Assembly (NCBI GenBank): GCA_947503575.1
Contig: CANNDZ010000002.1
Coordinates: 496,001-560,000 of the forward strand
Length of the DNA: 64,000 nucleotides
Direction: 5' to 3'
From: an uncultured Kordiimonas sp.
GTDB lineage: Bacteria > Pseudomonadota > Alphaproteobacteria > Sphingomonadales > Kordiimonadaceae
The notes below the pieces were generated by a model, which was given only the letters and a program-made list of their open reading frames with translations, was not told the origin of the DNA and did no database searches. Of the stretch, positions 19,493-28,640 are shown in pieces (within the stretch, counting starts at the first letter, position 1; each line of letters starts with the position of its first letter). The translations under genes were made by a program, and so were the position numbers.

Positions 19493-20397
19493 CAGAAGTA
19501 TCCCTCTTGCTTTTTCTTTTCCATACTCGCTGCGCTGTCATGGTCAATGACCCGGCCCTGCCGTTCGGAACTGGTGGTCAACAGCATTTCCTGAATGACA
19601 TCTTCAAGCGTATCTGCCTCGCTCTCCACCGCCCCCGTTAGCGGATAACAACCAAGCGTGCGAAACCGCACAGATTTCATCATGGACACTTCGCCGGGTT
19701 TGAGCGGCATGCGGTCGTCATCGACCATAAAGAGTTGGCCGTCGCGTTCCACGACCGGGCGTTTTTTTGCCAGATACAGATCAGGGATCGGGATACCTTC
19801 GAGGTGGATATATTGCCAGATATCCAGCTCTGTCCAGTTACTGAGCGGGAACACGCGGATGCTTTCGCCCTTGCTTTTACGGGCGTTATACAGGCTCCAC
19901 AATTCAGGACGCTGGTTTTTTGGGTCCCACCGGTGCTGTGCCGACCGGAAGGAAAACACGCGTTCTTTCGCGCGGGATTTTTCCTCGTCCCGCCGCGCGC
20001 CGCCAAAGGCTGCATCAAAGCCGTATTTATCCAGTGCCGCCTTCAGCGCCTGGGTTTTCATAATATCGGTGTGAGTGGCACTGCCGTGGGTGAAGGGGCC
20101 AACACCGTCGCGCACGCCGTCTTCGTTGATGTGCACAATCAGGTCCAGCCCAAGGTCTTTGGCCAACTTGTCGCGAAACTCGATCATTTCACGGAACTTC
20201 CAGGTGGTGTCCACATGCAAAATGGGGAACGGCGGCTTCGATGGGTAAAACGCTTTCATGGCCAAGTGCAGCATCACAGCACTGTCCTTGCCAACAGAAT
20301 ACAGCATGACGGGGTTTTCAGCCTCTGCCGCAACCTCCCGCATGATCTGGATGCTTTCGGCTTCAAGCCGTTTTAGATGGGTCAGAGTTTTGGTCAT
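19492..20397 (-). CDS. cysD: Sulfate adenylyltransferase small subunit CysD
   Basis: 301 residues from ATG at 20397 (E. coli CysD is of similar length). A PP-loop (SVGKDS, 34-39) and the conserved LHVDTTWKF and [14 protein letters not shown] stretches identify it. It forms APS from ATP and sulfate, driven by GTP hydrolysis in CysN. The open frame extends upstream to 20514, but that part is not family-like. The start has no clear Shine-Dalgarno. A strong nested hairpin lies about 150 bp upstream of the start. Confidence 0.95.
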   Translation of the reverse strand: MTKTLTHLKRLEAESIQIMREVAAEAENPVMLYSVGKDSAVMLHLAMKAFYPSKPPFPILHVDTTWKFREMIEFRDKLAKDLGLDLIVHINEDGVRDGVGPFTHGSATHTDIMKTQALKAALDKYGFDAAFGGARRDEEKSRAKERVFSFRSAQHRWDPKNQRPELWSLYNARKSKGESIRVFPLSNWTELDIWQYIHLEGIPIPDLYLAKKRPVVERDGQLFMVDDDRMPLKPGEVSMMKSVRFRTLGCYPLTGAVESEADTLEDVIQEMLLTTSSERQGRVIDHDSAASMEKKKQEGYF

Positions 20398-20544
20398 GTG
20401 ACTGTGTGCGCCGCTTTGGGACAAATTAATTACGTGGCTTTTAGAGATGGGGGGTGTGTAGCGCAAGGATAAGCGGCGCTGGAAACAATTTTTTCTGTTT
20501 GCGGCGGGTAGCACGGCTTAAGCAACCCAACCCGACAAATGATC

Positions 20545-20596
20545 GGAAGTGGCCCACGAGTCGATAGTTAATTCCTATCATGGCTGTGGCACTTCC
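20545..20596. repeat. Nested inverted repeat (possible structured leader or terminator)
   Basis: Three matched arms are stacked in order: GGAAGTG (20545-20551) with CACTTCC (20590-20596), CCAC (20554-20557) with GTGG (20586-20589), and GATAG (20563-20567) with CTATC (20575-20579). Sixteen base pairs are formed in a 52-nt span. No U-run follows on either strand, so it is not an ordinary intrinsic terminator. On the minus strand it would lie in a long cysD leader. Confidence 0.5.
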
Positions 20597-20633
20597 CTTT
20601 CTATTTATACCATTAAAGCAGTAGTTTACCCGT

Positions 20634-20662
20634 TTGAGTTGTTTTTAGTCAATTTTTATGCA
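20634..20662 (+). promoter_or_regulatory. Possible sigma-70-type promoter for the two-gene operon
   Basis: TTGAGT (20634-20639), a 17-nt spacer and TATGCA (20657-20662), 40 bp before the start of the 113-residue gene. Weak matches, positioned correctly. Confidence 0.3.
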
Positions 20663-20701
20663 GCTTTGTCATGAGGACAAAAACTAAAGGGGGACTTTAA
20701 G

Positions 20702-21043
20702 ATGGCAAAAGCTTCATTTACCAAACAATCAGGCGATCCAGAGGCCTGGATATCCATATGGCTCAAAGCAGCACCCGACAACGCAACCAACTGCCCTGCC
20801 AATGTGTGCGCAAATGAAGACGGCTGGATACCGTTCACCGAAGGCAATCTGAAAGATATTCCGGATACCATGTGGTTGTACTTCAAATATCAGGGGCAGT
20901 GCTCAAATGAACACAGTGTAAAGGTGAAGATTACGGCGGACCTCAATGGAACCAGTAAGACCCTGTACAATAACCTCCCAATCTATCCCACTGATGACGG
21001 AGAGATTATCGGTTGCAATGTCATAGATGGCACCAACGCATAA
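20702..21043 (+). CDS. Hypothetical protein (113 residues)
   Basis: No family recognised. ATG preceded by GGGGGAC at a good distance. The protein has no signal peptide or membrane segment and four cysteines (two in NCPANVC, one in GQCS, one in IGCNV). The second half reads as beta strands (MWLYFKYQGQC, VKVKITADLNG). It is followed 17 bp later by the secreted 464-residue gene, so they form an operon set apart from the minus-strand capsule genes around it. Confidence 0.6.
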   Translation: MAKASFTKQSGDPEAWISIWLKAAPDNATNCPANVCANEDGWIPFTEGNLKDIPDTMWLYFKYQGQCSNEHSVKVKITADLNGTSKTLYNNLPIYPTDDGEIIGCNVIDGTNA

Positions 21044-21060
21044 ATACCTGAGGTGTTAAA

Positions 21061-22455
21061 ATGATTTTCTTCAATCCAATAGACCTGGCTAAAACGCTGC
21101 CCCGCCCTTCGAAAGCTGCCTTGGGTATGCTAGTATTGTGCTCTATCGTAACTTCGCCGACATCAGCACAAAAAAAGGAACCGACCTCAGATGAAGTAAA
21201 GAAAATTATTATAGAGAAGCTGTGGGATGAAATAGACACAGGACCTGATGGCAACCTATTGGGGAACAAAAGTTGGGCGTCAATCCAAGCTTATCAAGAC
21301 AGTCAAACTGTCAATCTCAATTATGTATTTAGCAAACGAGCACACACGCCGGCAATTGATTCTGGCGACAATATTTTGGTCACGGCTTTTTCCTTGAAGG
21401 CCAGCGCGCCTCTTCGCCAAGACCAAGATAAAACCAGCTTGCCAACGCTGGATGGTCTTGCAAACTCTTATTCAGCACAGCTAGCGTTTTCTATTTCGTC
21501 GGTGCCAACAAGAGAGGACTTTTTTGCGACGATTAGCAACAACGACCAAGCGTTCGCAAAAGCTGTTCCACAAATGTTCGTGAAGGCTCTCACTGATGCA
21601 AAATGTGGGCAACGACTACCTGCATATTTGGCTGGTAACGGTCCATTGAGACTACGCCTCGCTCAGGAAATAGTTCGCAATAAGAAGCGTCAGATGTCTG
21701 ATGAAGATCTAGATGGTTACAACGAAACTGCAGACGTTGATGACCTTAGGAACGAGCTAGGCAACACCGAGACTATGTCAGCATTGATAACTAAGTATTA
21801 TTCTGATGCGGAAGCAAATGGTGATCCAACCATTGACTTTGCGCCATATGTTAGTGCCGACCTTGCTATTTTAGAAGCTTGTGCGCCGGAATTCTACAAA
21901 GACTATATTGCTGAGAGCTGGGAACAGGCACCTGGGTTTACCTGGAGCATTAGCGGCAAAGCGCAAATTGGTGCGGAAGAGTTTGATTACTTCGATCCCA
22001 CCAGCTTTGAGGGCCTATCAGACACCAAAACACCGTTTGCCTTGGGCTTGACCGGGTCCGCGAGCAAGGCGAGTAAACGCGGTTCCCAGGTATTTAATGC
22101 ATCTTTCGAATACCAGCGAACATATGTTCTGCCTGAAGACATGACTATGTGCCGCACCGAAGCGGGCGCTACGGAGGAAGTGTGCCAATCAGGGCCATTC
22201 GGACCGCCAGTGCGGCAAAATCAATTGCTAGCCAGCGCGGAATACCGATCTCGGCTAGAGAATATTTTTAACGACAACCCCATCGCCTTTTCGGTGAAGG
22301 CTACCTATGACGCGGAACAAGATGTATTTGGTGTAGAAGCACCCATTTATCTATTTTCATTCGCAGGGGCAGATTTGGATGCAGGTATTCGCGTTGGCTG
22401 GCGCAGCGACACAGACGAAGCAGATGTTGGTTTCTTCTTCGGTAAGACTTTCTGA
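21061..22455 (+). CDS. Secreted hypothetical protein, probable outer-membrane type
   Basis: 464 residues. Signal peptide at residues 1-36 (ALGMLVLCSIVTSPTSA, cleavage before QKKE). The last part is strongly amphipathic and ends in ...ADVGFFFGKTF: a terminal phenylalanine with alternating hydrophobic residues is the usual C-terminal signal of outer-membrane beta-barrel proteins. Four cysteines lie in the mature part. GAGG precedes the start by 7 nt. I do not recognise the family. The base usage looks more AT-rich than the capsule genes, which may point to separate acquisition. Confidence 0.6.
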   Translation: MIFFNPIDLAKTLPRPSKAALGMLVLCSIVTSPTSAQKKEPTSDEVKKIIIEKLWDEIDTGPDGNLLGNKSWASIQAYQDSQTVNLNYVFSKRAHTPAIDSGDNILVTAFSLKASAPLRQDQDKTSLPTLDGLANSYSAQLAFSISSVPTREDFFATISNNDQAFAKAVPQMFVKALTDAKCGQRLPAYLAGNGPLRLRLAQEIVRNKKRQMSDEDLDGYNETADVDDLRNELGNTETMSALITKYYSDAEANGDPTIDFAPYVSADLAILEACAPEFYKDYIAESWEQAPGFTWSISGKAQIGAEEFDYFDPTSFEGLSDTKTPFALGLTGSASKASKRGSQVFNASFEYQRTYVLPEDMTMCRTEAGATEEVCQSGPFGPPVRQNQLLASAEYRSRLENIFNDNPIAFSVKATYDAEQDVFGVEAPIYLFSFAGADLDAGIRVGWRSDTDEADVGFFFGKTF

Positions 22456-22467
22456 AGTTCGTAAGCC

Positions 22468-22488
22468 CGGAAGGGTAATACCCTTCCG
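22468..22488 (+). terminator. Hairpin after the 464-residue gene
   Basis: CGGAAGGGT and ACCCTTCCG form a perfect 9-bp stem with a 3-nt loop, 13 bp after the stop of the secreted gene. No U-run follows, so it may act as a weak terminator or an mRNA-stabilising end. Confidence 0.45.
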
Positions 22489-22641
22489 CATACACCAAAT
22501 CGGTCCATCAACCTGCATCAAACCATTGCCTGCGTGCAAGCGTGCGCCAGGGGGAATAGCGCTCGCCAGACAAACATAACGGTACTTTTTCGGCCCGCCA
22601 TTTGGAGCAAACGGCGCGGCCTGACACTTTACCTATGTTAA

Positions 22642-24489
22642 TTAACCCAATGCTTTTTCAATATCAAAAATTGCATCCGCATGATGCTTTTGAGGGTCCA
22701 GCTCTCGCGCCGCCTGGATGCGTTCTTTAGCTTGTATGGTATCGCCTTGCAAAATTGCGATTTTCGCCAACAAGAGCTCAAACACAACTTCAAAACCTTC
22801 GTCATCTTTGCGCCGCATAATAGCGGCATGCGCCGCATCATAGTCACCACGCTCAATCTGTATTGTTGCATACAGCTCTGTCTTTGCGCCTTTGCGGTTA
22901 TAAATCCGGTTGTAATAGATGTCGGCAAATTCAAGAGCGGCATCAAACTGCCGGTATTGCACCAGAAAATAAGCCAGCCGGTAAAGATAGTCGGCATATT
23001 TCCAGTTTTCCTGGGTTTTACCGTGATCAAGGCGCGCCAGAATTGCCGCAGCCTTGTTCAACTCTTCCGTCATCCGGTCGGCGGCCAGCGCCCGCAGCAA
23101 AAGCTCACCAACGGCATGATTTTGCTGATCCCGGACAAGGACAGTCATGGCCGCACGGGTACGACGAGGTAGGTCTTCCAACCCTTTTGTGCCGCACACA
23201 ACAGATTTAAGATCAGCCTGCCAGCCATGTTGCAAGCCTGAGCGCCGGTGCGCGCGGTCCTGAACCGCCTGAAGCGGCATAATGCCAGCCTGCTTGCAAG
23301 CGCCAAAATACTCTTTGGCACGCATGGCATAAGTATCTTTGAAGTCTTCAAGCTTATCGCTGGCAAACGCTTCTGCGGCTACGTCCCGCAAGTCCCGGTC
23401 TTTGATTTCATCAAAAGAGCACTGAGGCGCACCAATATGACTTGTCATTTCGGCAACACGCAGGTCGTTATACATAAATAATGCGGGTTTGCCCGCTTGC
23501 AGAGACACGACCCCGCCATGGAAGCGGTCTCCGAAATAGAAATCTGATTGTTGCGCCAGCAACCGCCAGGACCGCGCATCGCGGAAATGCCAGTAACTGT
23601 CAAACGGCATGGCATCCAGGCCATGCGCCACCAGGTAGCTTTCCATTACATGCTTGTCAACGCTTCCGCTGGCATCATCATAGAAACCACGCACGTTCGT
23701 CAGTTCATGGTAGCTGTAGATATCGTCTTGGAAAACATACTGGGTTTTGTAGGCTTCTGCCAAATTGCGCAGGAATTCCAACCGGTGAGGTTCATATCCA
23801 AAAATGTGGCGTAACCATAAATGGCCTGCGGTTAATGCTGTCGCATCCTTGCCAAGGTTTGGCGTTTTCAGCGCATAAATATTTTCGGGGTAAAGATAAA
23901 GACTGGGGCATCCGAGTGCCTTGGCATTGGTAAAACCATTACGATGCATAAAGCTTTCGGTTTCAGCACCGCGCACACCAAACAAAACAGCCTTTTTGTT
24001 CAAAAGCTCCAGAAACTCCACCATGCCAGGAACCAGCGCGCCAATGTCATCAACCGCGTTTTGCAAACCCAGGCCGAACAAATAGAAAGGCACCGGAATA
24101 GCATCAATTATTTCGCACAGCAGCTCCATGTGCTTTTGCTGTGCATCTGCTGCACCCGGCAAAGGGGGCGAGATAAGGTTGGCAAGCGAGAAAACAACAG
24201 CGTCAAAATTGGCCGTTAGCTTGTGCTGAAAGTCCGCCCGATTGCTCTTACACTCATTTACATAGAAGTGATACATCGGGGCCATACAGCTTCGCAGGCG
24301 GTTCATTTCAAAAGACTTGGCAACTGCTTCGTTATGAACAATGTTGCCAACGTTTTCGGTTGTAGCCGCGATCTCCGTTTTCAGATCAGAAACCGTGTCA
24401 AACACGCTGAGCGGCAAGGACGACTTCATTCTTATCCCCGCCGCATTTGCAGCAACTCCAAAATTTGCGGGATGAAAAAAGATACGCAT
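22642..24489 (-). CDS. Polysaccharide pyruvyltransferase family protein with helical C-terminus
   Basis: 615 residues from ATG at 24489; the upstream open frame begins with TTG and is less likely. Residues 1-400 follow the PS_pyruv_trans (CsaB/WcaK) layout: FFHPANFGVAANAAGIR at the start and a late YFGDRFHGGVVSLQAGKPALFMYND, where RFH is the conserved catalytic-region motif. The last about 200 residues are helical and TPR-like, not usual in the family. It would transfer a pyruvyl ketal from PEP to a sugar, adding negative charge to the glycan. Last gene of the kdsA-kpsC run. Confidence 0.8.
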   Translation of the reverse strand: MRIFFHPANFGVAANAAGIRMKSSLPLSVFDTVSDLKTEIAATTENVGNIVHNEAVAKSFEMNRLRSCMAPMYHFYVNECKSNRADFQHKLTANFDAVVFSLANLISPPLPGAADAQQKHMELLCEIIDAIPVPFYLFGLGLQNAVDDIGALVPGMVEFLELLNKKAVLFGVRGAETESFMHRNGFTNAKALGCPSLYLYPENIYALKTPNLGKDATALTAGHLWLRHIFGYEPHRLEFLRNLAEAYKTQYVFQDDIYSYHELTNVRGFYDDASGSVDKHVMESYLVAHGLDAMPFDSYWHFRDARSWRLLAQQSDFYFGDRFHGGVVSLQAGKPALFMYNDLRVAEMTSHIGAPQCSFDEIKDRDLRDVAAEAFASDKLEDFKDTYAMRAKEYFGACKQAGIMPLQAVQDRAHRRSGLQHGWQADLKSVVCGTKGLEDLPRRTRAAMTVLVRDQQNHAVGELLLRALAADRMTEELNKAAAILARLDHGKTQENWKYADYLYRLAYFLVQYRQFDAALEFADIYYNRIYNRKGAKTELYATIQIERGDYDAAHAAIMRRKDDEGFEVVFELLLAKIAILQGDTIQAKERIQAARELDPQKHHADAIFDIEKALG

Positions 24490-24640
24490 ATAAAACTGTT
24501 CTTGAGTTTGATGTCTCTGAGACAAGCTTGGCTAACAGGGTTGGGAACGTAGTTAAAAGCTACGCCACTATCAACATAATAAGTTGCGTCGGATAAGTTG
24601 CGCCCGATAAGTTGCGGCAGGGCCGCGCCGCGCGCAAAAC

Positions 24641-25768
24641 CTAATCCAGCGTATGCAGGCCCAGTCGGTCCACCAATTCATAGAGCATGGACTGCAACCC
24701 TTTCTGGGCGTCCGGGCTTTGCCAGAAGCTATCGAGGTAATCCGGCATTTCCGGCTCGGCTGGCATCGTCAACCCCAGATGCGTGGCCACATCCCGAACC
24801 ACCTGAACTGACACACCACTTGCCGGGTCCAATTCAAGGCTGTGGGATGCTGGAAGCTGCCGTTCTAACCTGTCGATGATGGCTTCTCCGACAGAAAGGT
24901 GCCGCAATGCACGCTGGATGCTCATGCTGTTAAAATACCCGTACCGGAATTTGAAGTCCGGCTTTTTGCGCATGCTCCATACGGACCGGTTAAAAGTGCT
25001 GTTCAGCAACCCCCTGATAAAAGCCTGACGAAACTTATCCTTGTTCCTGATCGTCACTACCCGGGCGCTTTGGTCGCTCAGCCACTGGCAAAACTGGTCT
25101 TCGGTAAAAGACGTGTTTTCAAACAAACTTTCTAAAACGTCGGTCTGGAAAATATAGGCCATGCCATCGTCGGTGGCATACCGGACCTCTGCGTTCCTGA
25201 TAAGCTCAAAAAAATCTATATCGTCATGCAATTCGCTGAGGCTTACAAAGGGACGTCCGATATATTCCCACGGCTGCTGCAAGCCATTTTTGGACAGAAC
25301 CTGTGCGATATATTCTGCACCTGCATTAGGCGTTGAGAGAAAAACAATTGGACCGAGCGGCGCAGGCTTTGGCGGTGTCCGAAGAACTTTCAGCCTGGGA
25401 AGGCGTTCGCTGCTAACAAGAGAAAAGTCATGCGTTGCGGACACGACCAGCTTGTCTGGATGGGCCACTTTCAGTTCATTAACAACAGTCAGTTCATTTT
25501 TTTCCAGAAACACCAGGACGCTTTTAAATGCCCCCATATCAAGATCGCTGATGTCCTGTGGGTCCGCAAAGACGCAATCAGGATTACTGGCAACCTTTTT
25601 TATACGGGTAACAAAAACAGGATCAGCCACCACCAAAACATCGCTGGCAAACTTAACGAACGCATGCTTCCAGCCCCATTCTTCGCTGTGGCGCATGAAA
25701 TCGTTCCAGACGTCGCCTTTGCTGTTTGTTCTAACGGCTGGCGGGGCTGTGTTCATTTGTTCATTCAT
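24641..25768 (-). CDS. Stf0-like (NodH/LPS-type) sulfotransferase, divergent paralogue
   Basis: 375 residues from ATG at 25768 with GGAAG 8 nt upstream (a TTG at 25783 is the alternative). The same layout as the gene at 5493-6611: a long N-terminal part, then VFLSTPNAGAEYIAQVLSKNGL at the 5'-PSB loop position, WEYIGRPF, and VVTIRNKDKFRQAFIRGLL matching the Stf0 R-x-D-K-x-x-Q-A motif. The loop S-T-P-N-A-G-A-E lacks the canonical Ser/Thr. It follows kpsC by 74 bp. Inference: a capsule-modifying enzyme or a degenerate one with a binding role. Confidence 0.6.
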   Translation of the reverse strand: MNEQMNTAPPAVRTNSKGDVWNDFMRHSEEWGWKHAFVKFASDVLVVADPVFVTRIKKVASNPDCVFADPQDISDLDMGAFKSVLVFLEKNELTVVNELKVAHPDKLVVSATHDFSLVSSERLPRLKVLRTPPKPAPLGPIVFLSTPNAGAEYIAQVLSKNGLQQPWEYIGRPFVSLSELHDDIDFFELIRNAEVRYATDDGMAYIFQTDVLESLFENTSFTEDQFCQWLSDQSARVVTIRNKDKFRQAFIRGLLNSTFNRSVWSMRKKPDFKFRYGYFNSMSIQRALRHLSVGEAIIDRLERQLPASHSLELDPASGVSVQVVRDVATHLGLTMPAEPEMPDYLDSFWQSPDAQKGLQSMLYELVDRLGLHTLD

Positions 25769-25842
25769 CGGTTTTGCTTCCAACGCCGCACATGGCCGGA
25801 GACTATGGTCAATCTACCACAGCGAAGTCAACATCGCGCACC

Positions 25843-27900
25843 TTATCGCCTCATTGCATCTGCAAGATACACTGCCTTGCGGCCCCATCGCCCAACCACG
25901 CCGAGCGGACCGCTGCGGCTAACACTGCCGCGGCCCGCATCAGCCAGCGTCTGTACAATCTGTTCTGGGCTCGTGCCCAGCCCCTGCGGCCATGCAACAT
26001 AACGCGCGTAAACGCACAACGCACCGTAAACAAGCGCATCAATCGACAACCTTGCCGTCCGGCGCTCTATGGAAATCTTGTCGGTTGTTAAACCCCACCC
26101 GGCGTAAAAAGGCATACCATAAACAGTGACTGGCACCACGCGCATCAAGGCTTCAAACCCGGTCAAGCTGGTCATGGTATGCACACCGTCTACGGCATCC
26201 AAACAGTCGATGATATCAGCGTCCCGTATGGTCTCGTCGACGCACGTAGCCAGCACATCCGGCGGCACTGCCCCCCGCCGGTTTCCGCTTACGACATCCG
26301 GATGCGGTTTAAATACAATATAGGCATCCGGTTCACCCGCGCGCACTGCCTGCAAAAGGTCGCTGTTGGTCTTTATGGAAGGTGACCCAAATTCAAGGCT
26401 GGCGTCCCCTTCCACCTGCCCCGGCACCAGAAGAACGGTGCGTTCTTTCGCTTTTGCCCGGAAATCAAGCGACGTTTGGACGCCGACATTATATTTGGAA
26501 ACCCGCGTAGCCATAACAGCGCTGCGCAAAGCTTTGCCTCTTGCCTGATCATGTTCGTCAAAACTGCAGGTATTCAGCAGGGTTTCAAGGTCACTTGGCA
26601 CAGAACCATCATAATAGATGCCTGATTTATCCATCACCAGCGACGCTGGCCGCCGAAGCTCGGAACCCAAACCAACAGACCGTAAAAACCCGTCTTCCAT
26701 GCGCCACACCGGCACGGTGGCAGGCACATGATGGGCTTCTGTGTCGTGCTTGCGGCCCCACACCACCACAATATCGCCGGGTTGATAGTCAAAACCATCG
26801 AGCGCACAGGGCGTAATGAACTGTGCTTTCTTAAAACCCGGGCCAAAAAATTCGGGCAGGAAACCGCGTTTCCAAAGGGAAAACCCAACCGCCAGCACGC
26901 GGTCACCCACAGGGCGGTCAAGTTGGCGTTGTGCCACCAGAATGTCGAGGATGCGCTCCAGCTCCACGCGCTCCCCGCTGAAGGGGTCAACGTACCGGCT
27001 GTATAGGATAAACGCAGCGGCAAACACTTCTTCCAGCGACCTGTTGGTCGTGCGGTTTTCACACAATTGCCGGTCATGGGTCAGGCCCCAACCCGCGTAA
27101 AAGGGCACGCCGTAGCAGGTTACTTTTTTTCCGGCCAGCAACCCTTCAAATCCCATTTGACTGGTAACCACATACACATGATCCACTTTCGCCATCAGGG
27201 CGTGCGGGTTGCAGTTTTCGGCCACAAAAAGAATGCGGTCATTGTCACGAGTTGTGCTGTCCCGCACATCAAAATGACCCTGTTTTTTACCCGCCAGCAC
27301 ATCAGGGTGAACTTTCGCGATAACCAGCGCAGTAGGGTTTTCCTCCAGTGCAGCGTCCAGCATCTCCTTAAACATGCCATCGTTTGCCATGCCATGCGCG
27401 ATGGACTTGTCACCAAAAGTTTGGTCCACGACCATAACTTTCGGGCCTTTGAAGGCCTGCAGTTTTGCAGCAAGCTCTTCCGAAATATCGAAAGACCCGT
27501 GATTATACTTGCTGATCCGCCACTTCAGCATACGCGCAATCGCGCGGCGCGAGCGGGCCAGCAAGTCATCGGTTATCCAGTCATCGCGGTTCAGCAATTT
27601 TTCCAGATCACTGGACCCGTGCGCATCATAATAAATACCGCTGTGGTCAATCACCAACGACAACCGCCGATCATCAATACTGGGGTGGCTCAGGTACCCT
27701 ATAAACCCATCTTCCAGTCGCCAGTAATCCAGTCGGTTTTTGTGCGCATAAGCGCGCGCTTTTTCAGTATTTTCCTTTTCGCCCCAGCCGATAACCACAT
27801 CACCGTCGCGCGCTTTCAGCCCGAAGGAAACCGGACACCCCAAAAGCACAGGCAGCGCTTTGTCGCGGGCGATGCCACGCGATGTCGTCAGCGCCCTCAT
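25843..27900 (-). CDS. kpsC: Capsule Kdo-linker glycosyltransferase KpsC (two transferase halves)
   Basis: 685 residues, the usual KpsC length. The two halves are visibly homologous: YWRLEDGFIGYL and VWRMEDGFLRSV; DHSGIYYDAHGSSDLE and DKSGIYYDGSVPSDLE; CYGVPFYAGWGLT and VYGMPFYAGWGLT. KpsC carries two beta-Kdo transferase activities and extends the poly-Kdo linker begun by KpsS. The start overlaps the kdsB stop (ATGA). It is a cytoplasmic or membrane-associated protein. Confidence 0.95.
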   Translation of the reverse strand: MRALTTSRGIARDKALPVLLGCPVSFGLKARDGDVVIGWGEKENTEKARAYAHKNRLDYWRLEDGFIGYLSHPSIDDRRLSLVIDHSGIYYDAHGSSDLEKLLNRDDWITDDLLARSRRAIARMLKWRISKYNHGSFDISEELAAKLQAFKGPKVMVVDQTFGDKSIAHGMANDGMFKEMLDAALEENPTALVIAKVHPDVLAGKKQGHFDVRDSTTRDNDRILFVAENCNPHALMAKVDHVYVVTSQMGFEGLLAGKKVTCYGVPFYAGWGLTHDRQLCENRTTNRSLEEVFAAAFILYSRYVDPFSGERVELERILDILVAQRQLDRPVGDRVLAVGFSLWKRGFLPEFFGPGFKKAQFITPCALDGFDYQPGDIVVVWGRKHDTEAHHVPATVPVWRMEDGFLRSVGLGSELRRPASLVMDKSGIYYDGSVPSDLETLLNTCSFDEHDQARGKALRSAVMATRVSKYNVGVQTSLDFRAKAKERTVLLVPGQVEGDASLEFGSPSIKTNSDLLQAVRAGEPDAYIVFKPHPDVVSGNRRGAVPPDVLATCVDETIRDADIIDCLDAVDGVHTMTSLTGFEALMRVVPVTVYGMPFYAGWGLTTDKISIERRTARLSIDALVYGALCVYARYVAWPQGLGTSPEQIVQTLADAGRGSVSRSGPLGVVGRWGRKAVYLADAMRR

Positions 27901-28634
27901 GCCTGCTGGTCCCGAAGCACAGCCTCAACTTTGGCAATATCTGCTGGTGTATCAACGCCGATGCTGGAGGGGCCATCATATAGCGCAACAAAAATCTGCA
28001 TGCCGTGCCAAAGCGCCCGCAACTGTTCCAGCTTTTCCGCCTGCTCGGTGGGAGCGGGTTCGGCGACCTTCAACTGCCGCAATGTGCCGGCCCGGTAGGC
28101 ATATATACCGATGTGCCGCAGCGTTGGCACGCCCGCACCATCCCGGTCGTGGGGGATTGTCGCACGGGAAAAATAGTGTGCAAAACTGGCTTTGTTGCGC
28201 ACAACTTTTACAATGTCAGGGCTCAACAACGAGGCGTCATCTTCGATTGCATCCGCTGCTGTCGCGAGGGCAGCAGTGGGCTGGTCGGCCAACGAACACC
28301 CAACCAGCTTAATCAAGGCAGGGTCTATCAAGGGTTCATCACCCTGAAGGTTTACCACGATTTCATCGTCAGCAAATCCAAGGGTATCAACCAGTTCAGC
28401 AAGGCGTTCTGTGCCATTTTCATGGTCAGGCCGGGTCATCACTGCATTGCCCCCAAAGGCGCGCACCGCCTCGGTAATACGCTCGTCATCCGTTGCGATA
28501 AACACATCAGCGGGCGCTGCCGCCTGGACCGCACGCCGCCACACACGCTCAATCATCGGTTTCCCGGCGATCAGCGCAAGCGGCTTACCGGGAAAACGGC
28601 TTGACGCAAAACGGGCTGGAATGGCAATTTTCAT
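27897..28634 (-). CDS. kdsB: CMP-Kdo synthetase (KdsB/KpsU)
   Basis: 245 residues. It starts MKIAIPARFASSRFPGKPL, the CTP-binding signature of 3-deoxy-manno-octulosonate cytidylyltransferases, and has QGDEPLIDP and HIGIYAYR. It activates Kdo with CTP for KpsC and KpsS, and for LPS if no other copy exists. It is 6 bp after kdsC and overlaps kpsC. Confidence 0.95.
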   Translation of the reverse strand: MKIAIPARFASSRFPGKPLALIAGKPMIERVWRRAVQAAAPADVFIATDDERITEAVRAFGGNAVMTRPDHENGTERLAELVDTLGFADDEIVVNLQGDEPLIDPALIKLVGCSLADQPTAALATAADAIEDDASLLSPDIVKVVRNKASFAHYFSRATIPHDRDGAGVPTLRHIGIYAYRAGTLRQLKVAEPAPTEQAEKLEQLRALWHGMQIFVALYDGPSSIGVDTPADIAKVEAVLRDQQA

Positions 28635-28640
28635 GATGTG

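Larger units (their letters stand above)
20398..20701 (+). other. Divergent intergenic region between cysD and the 113-residue gene
   Basis: 304 bp with no gene. It must hold the leftward promoter for cysD-cysNC and the rightward promoter for the next two genes. It contains a nested inverted repeat at 20545-20596 and a possible rightward promoter at 20634-20662, listed separately. Confidence 0.6.

Noticed and set aside
27067-28098. 343-codon plus-strand open frame opposite kpsC and kdsB
   Set aside because: Antisense to two certain genes; composition is that of a shadow frame with no domain pattern.
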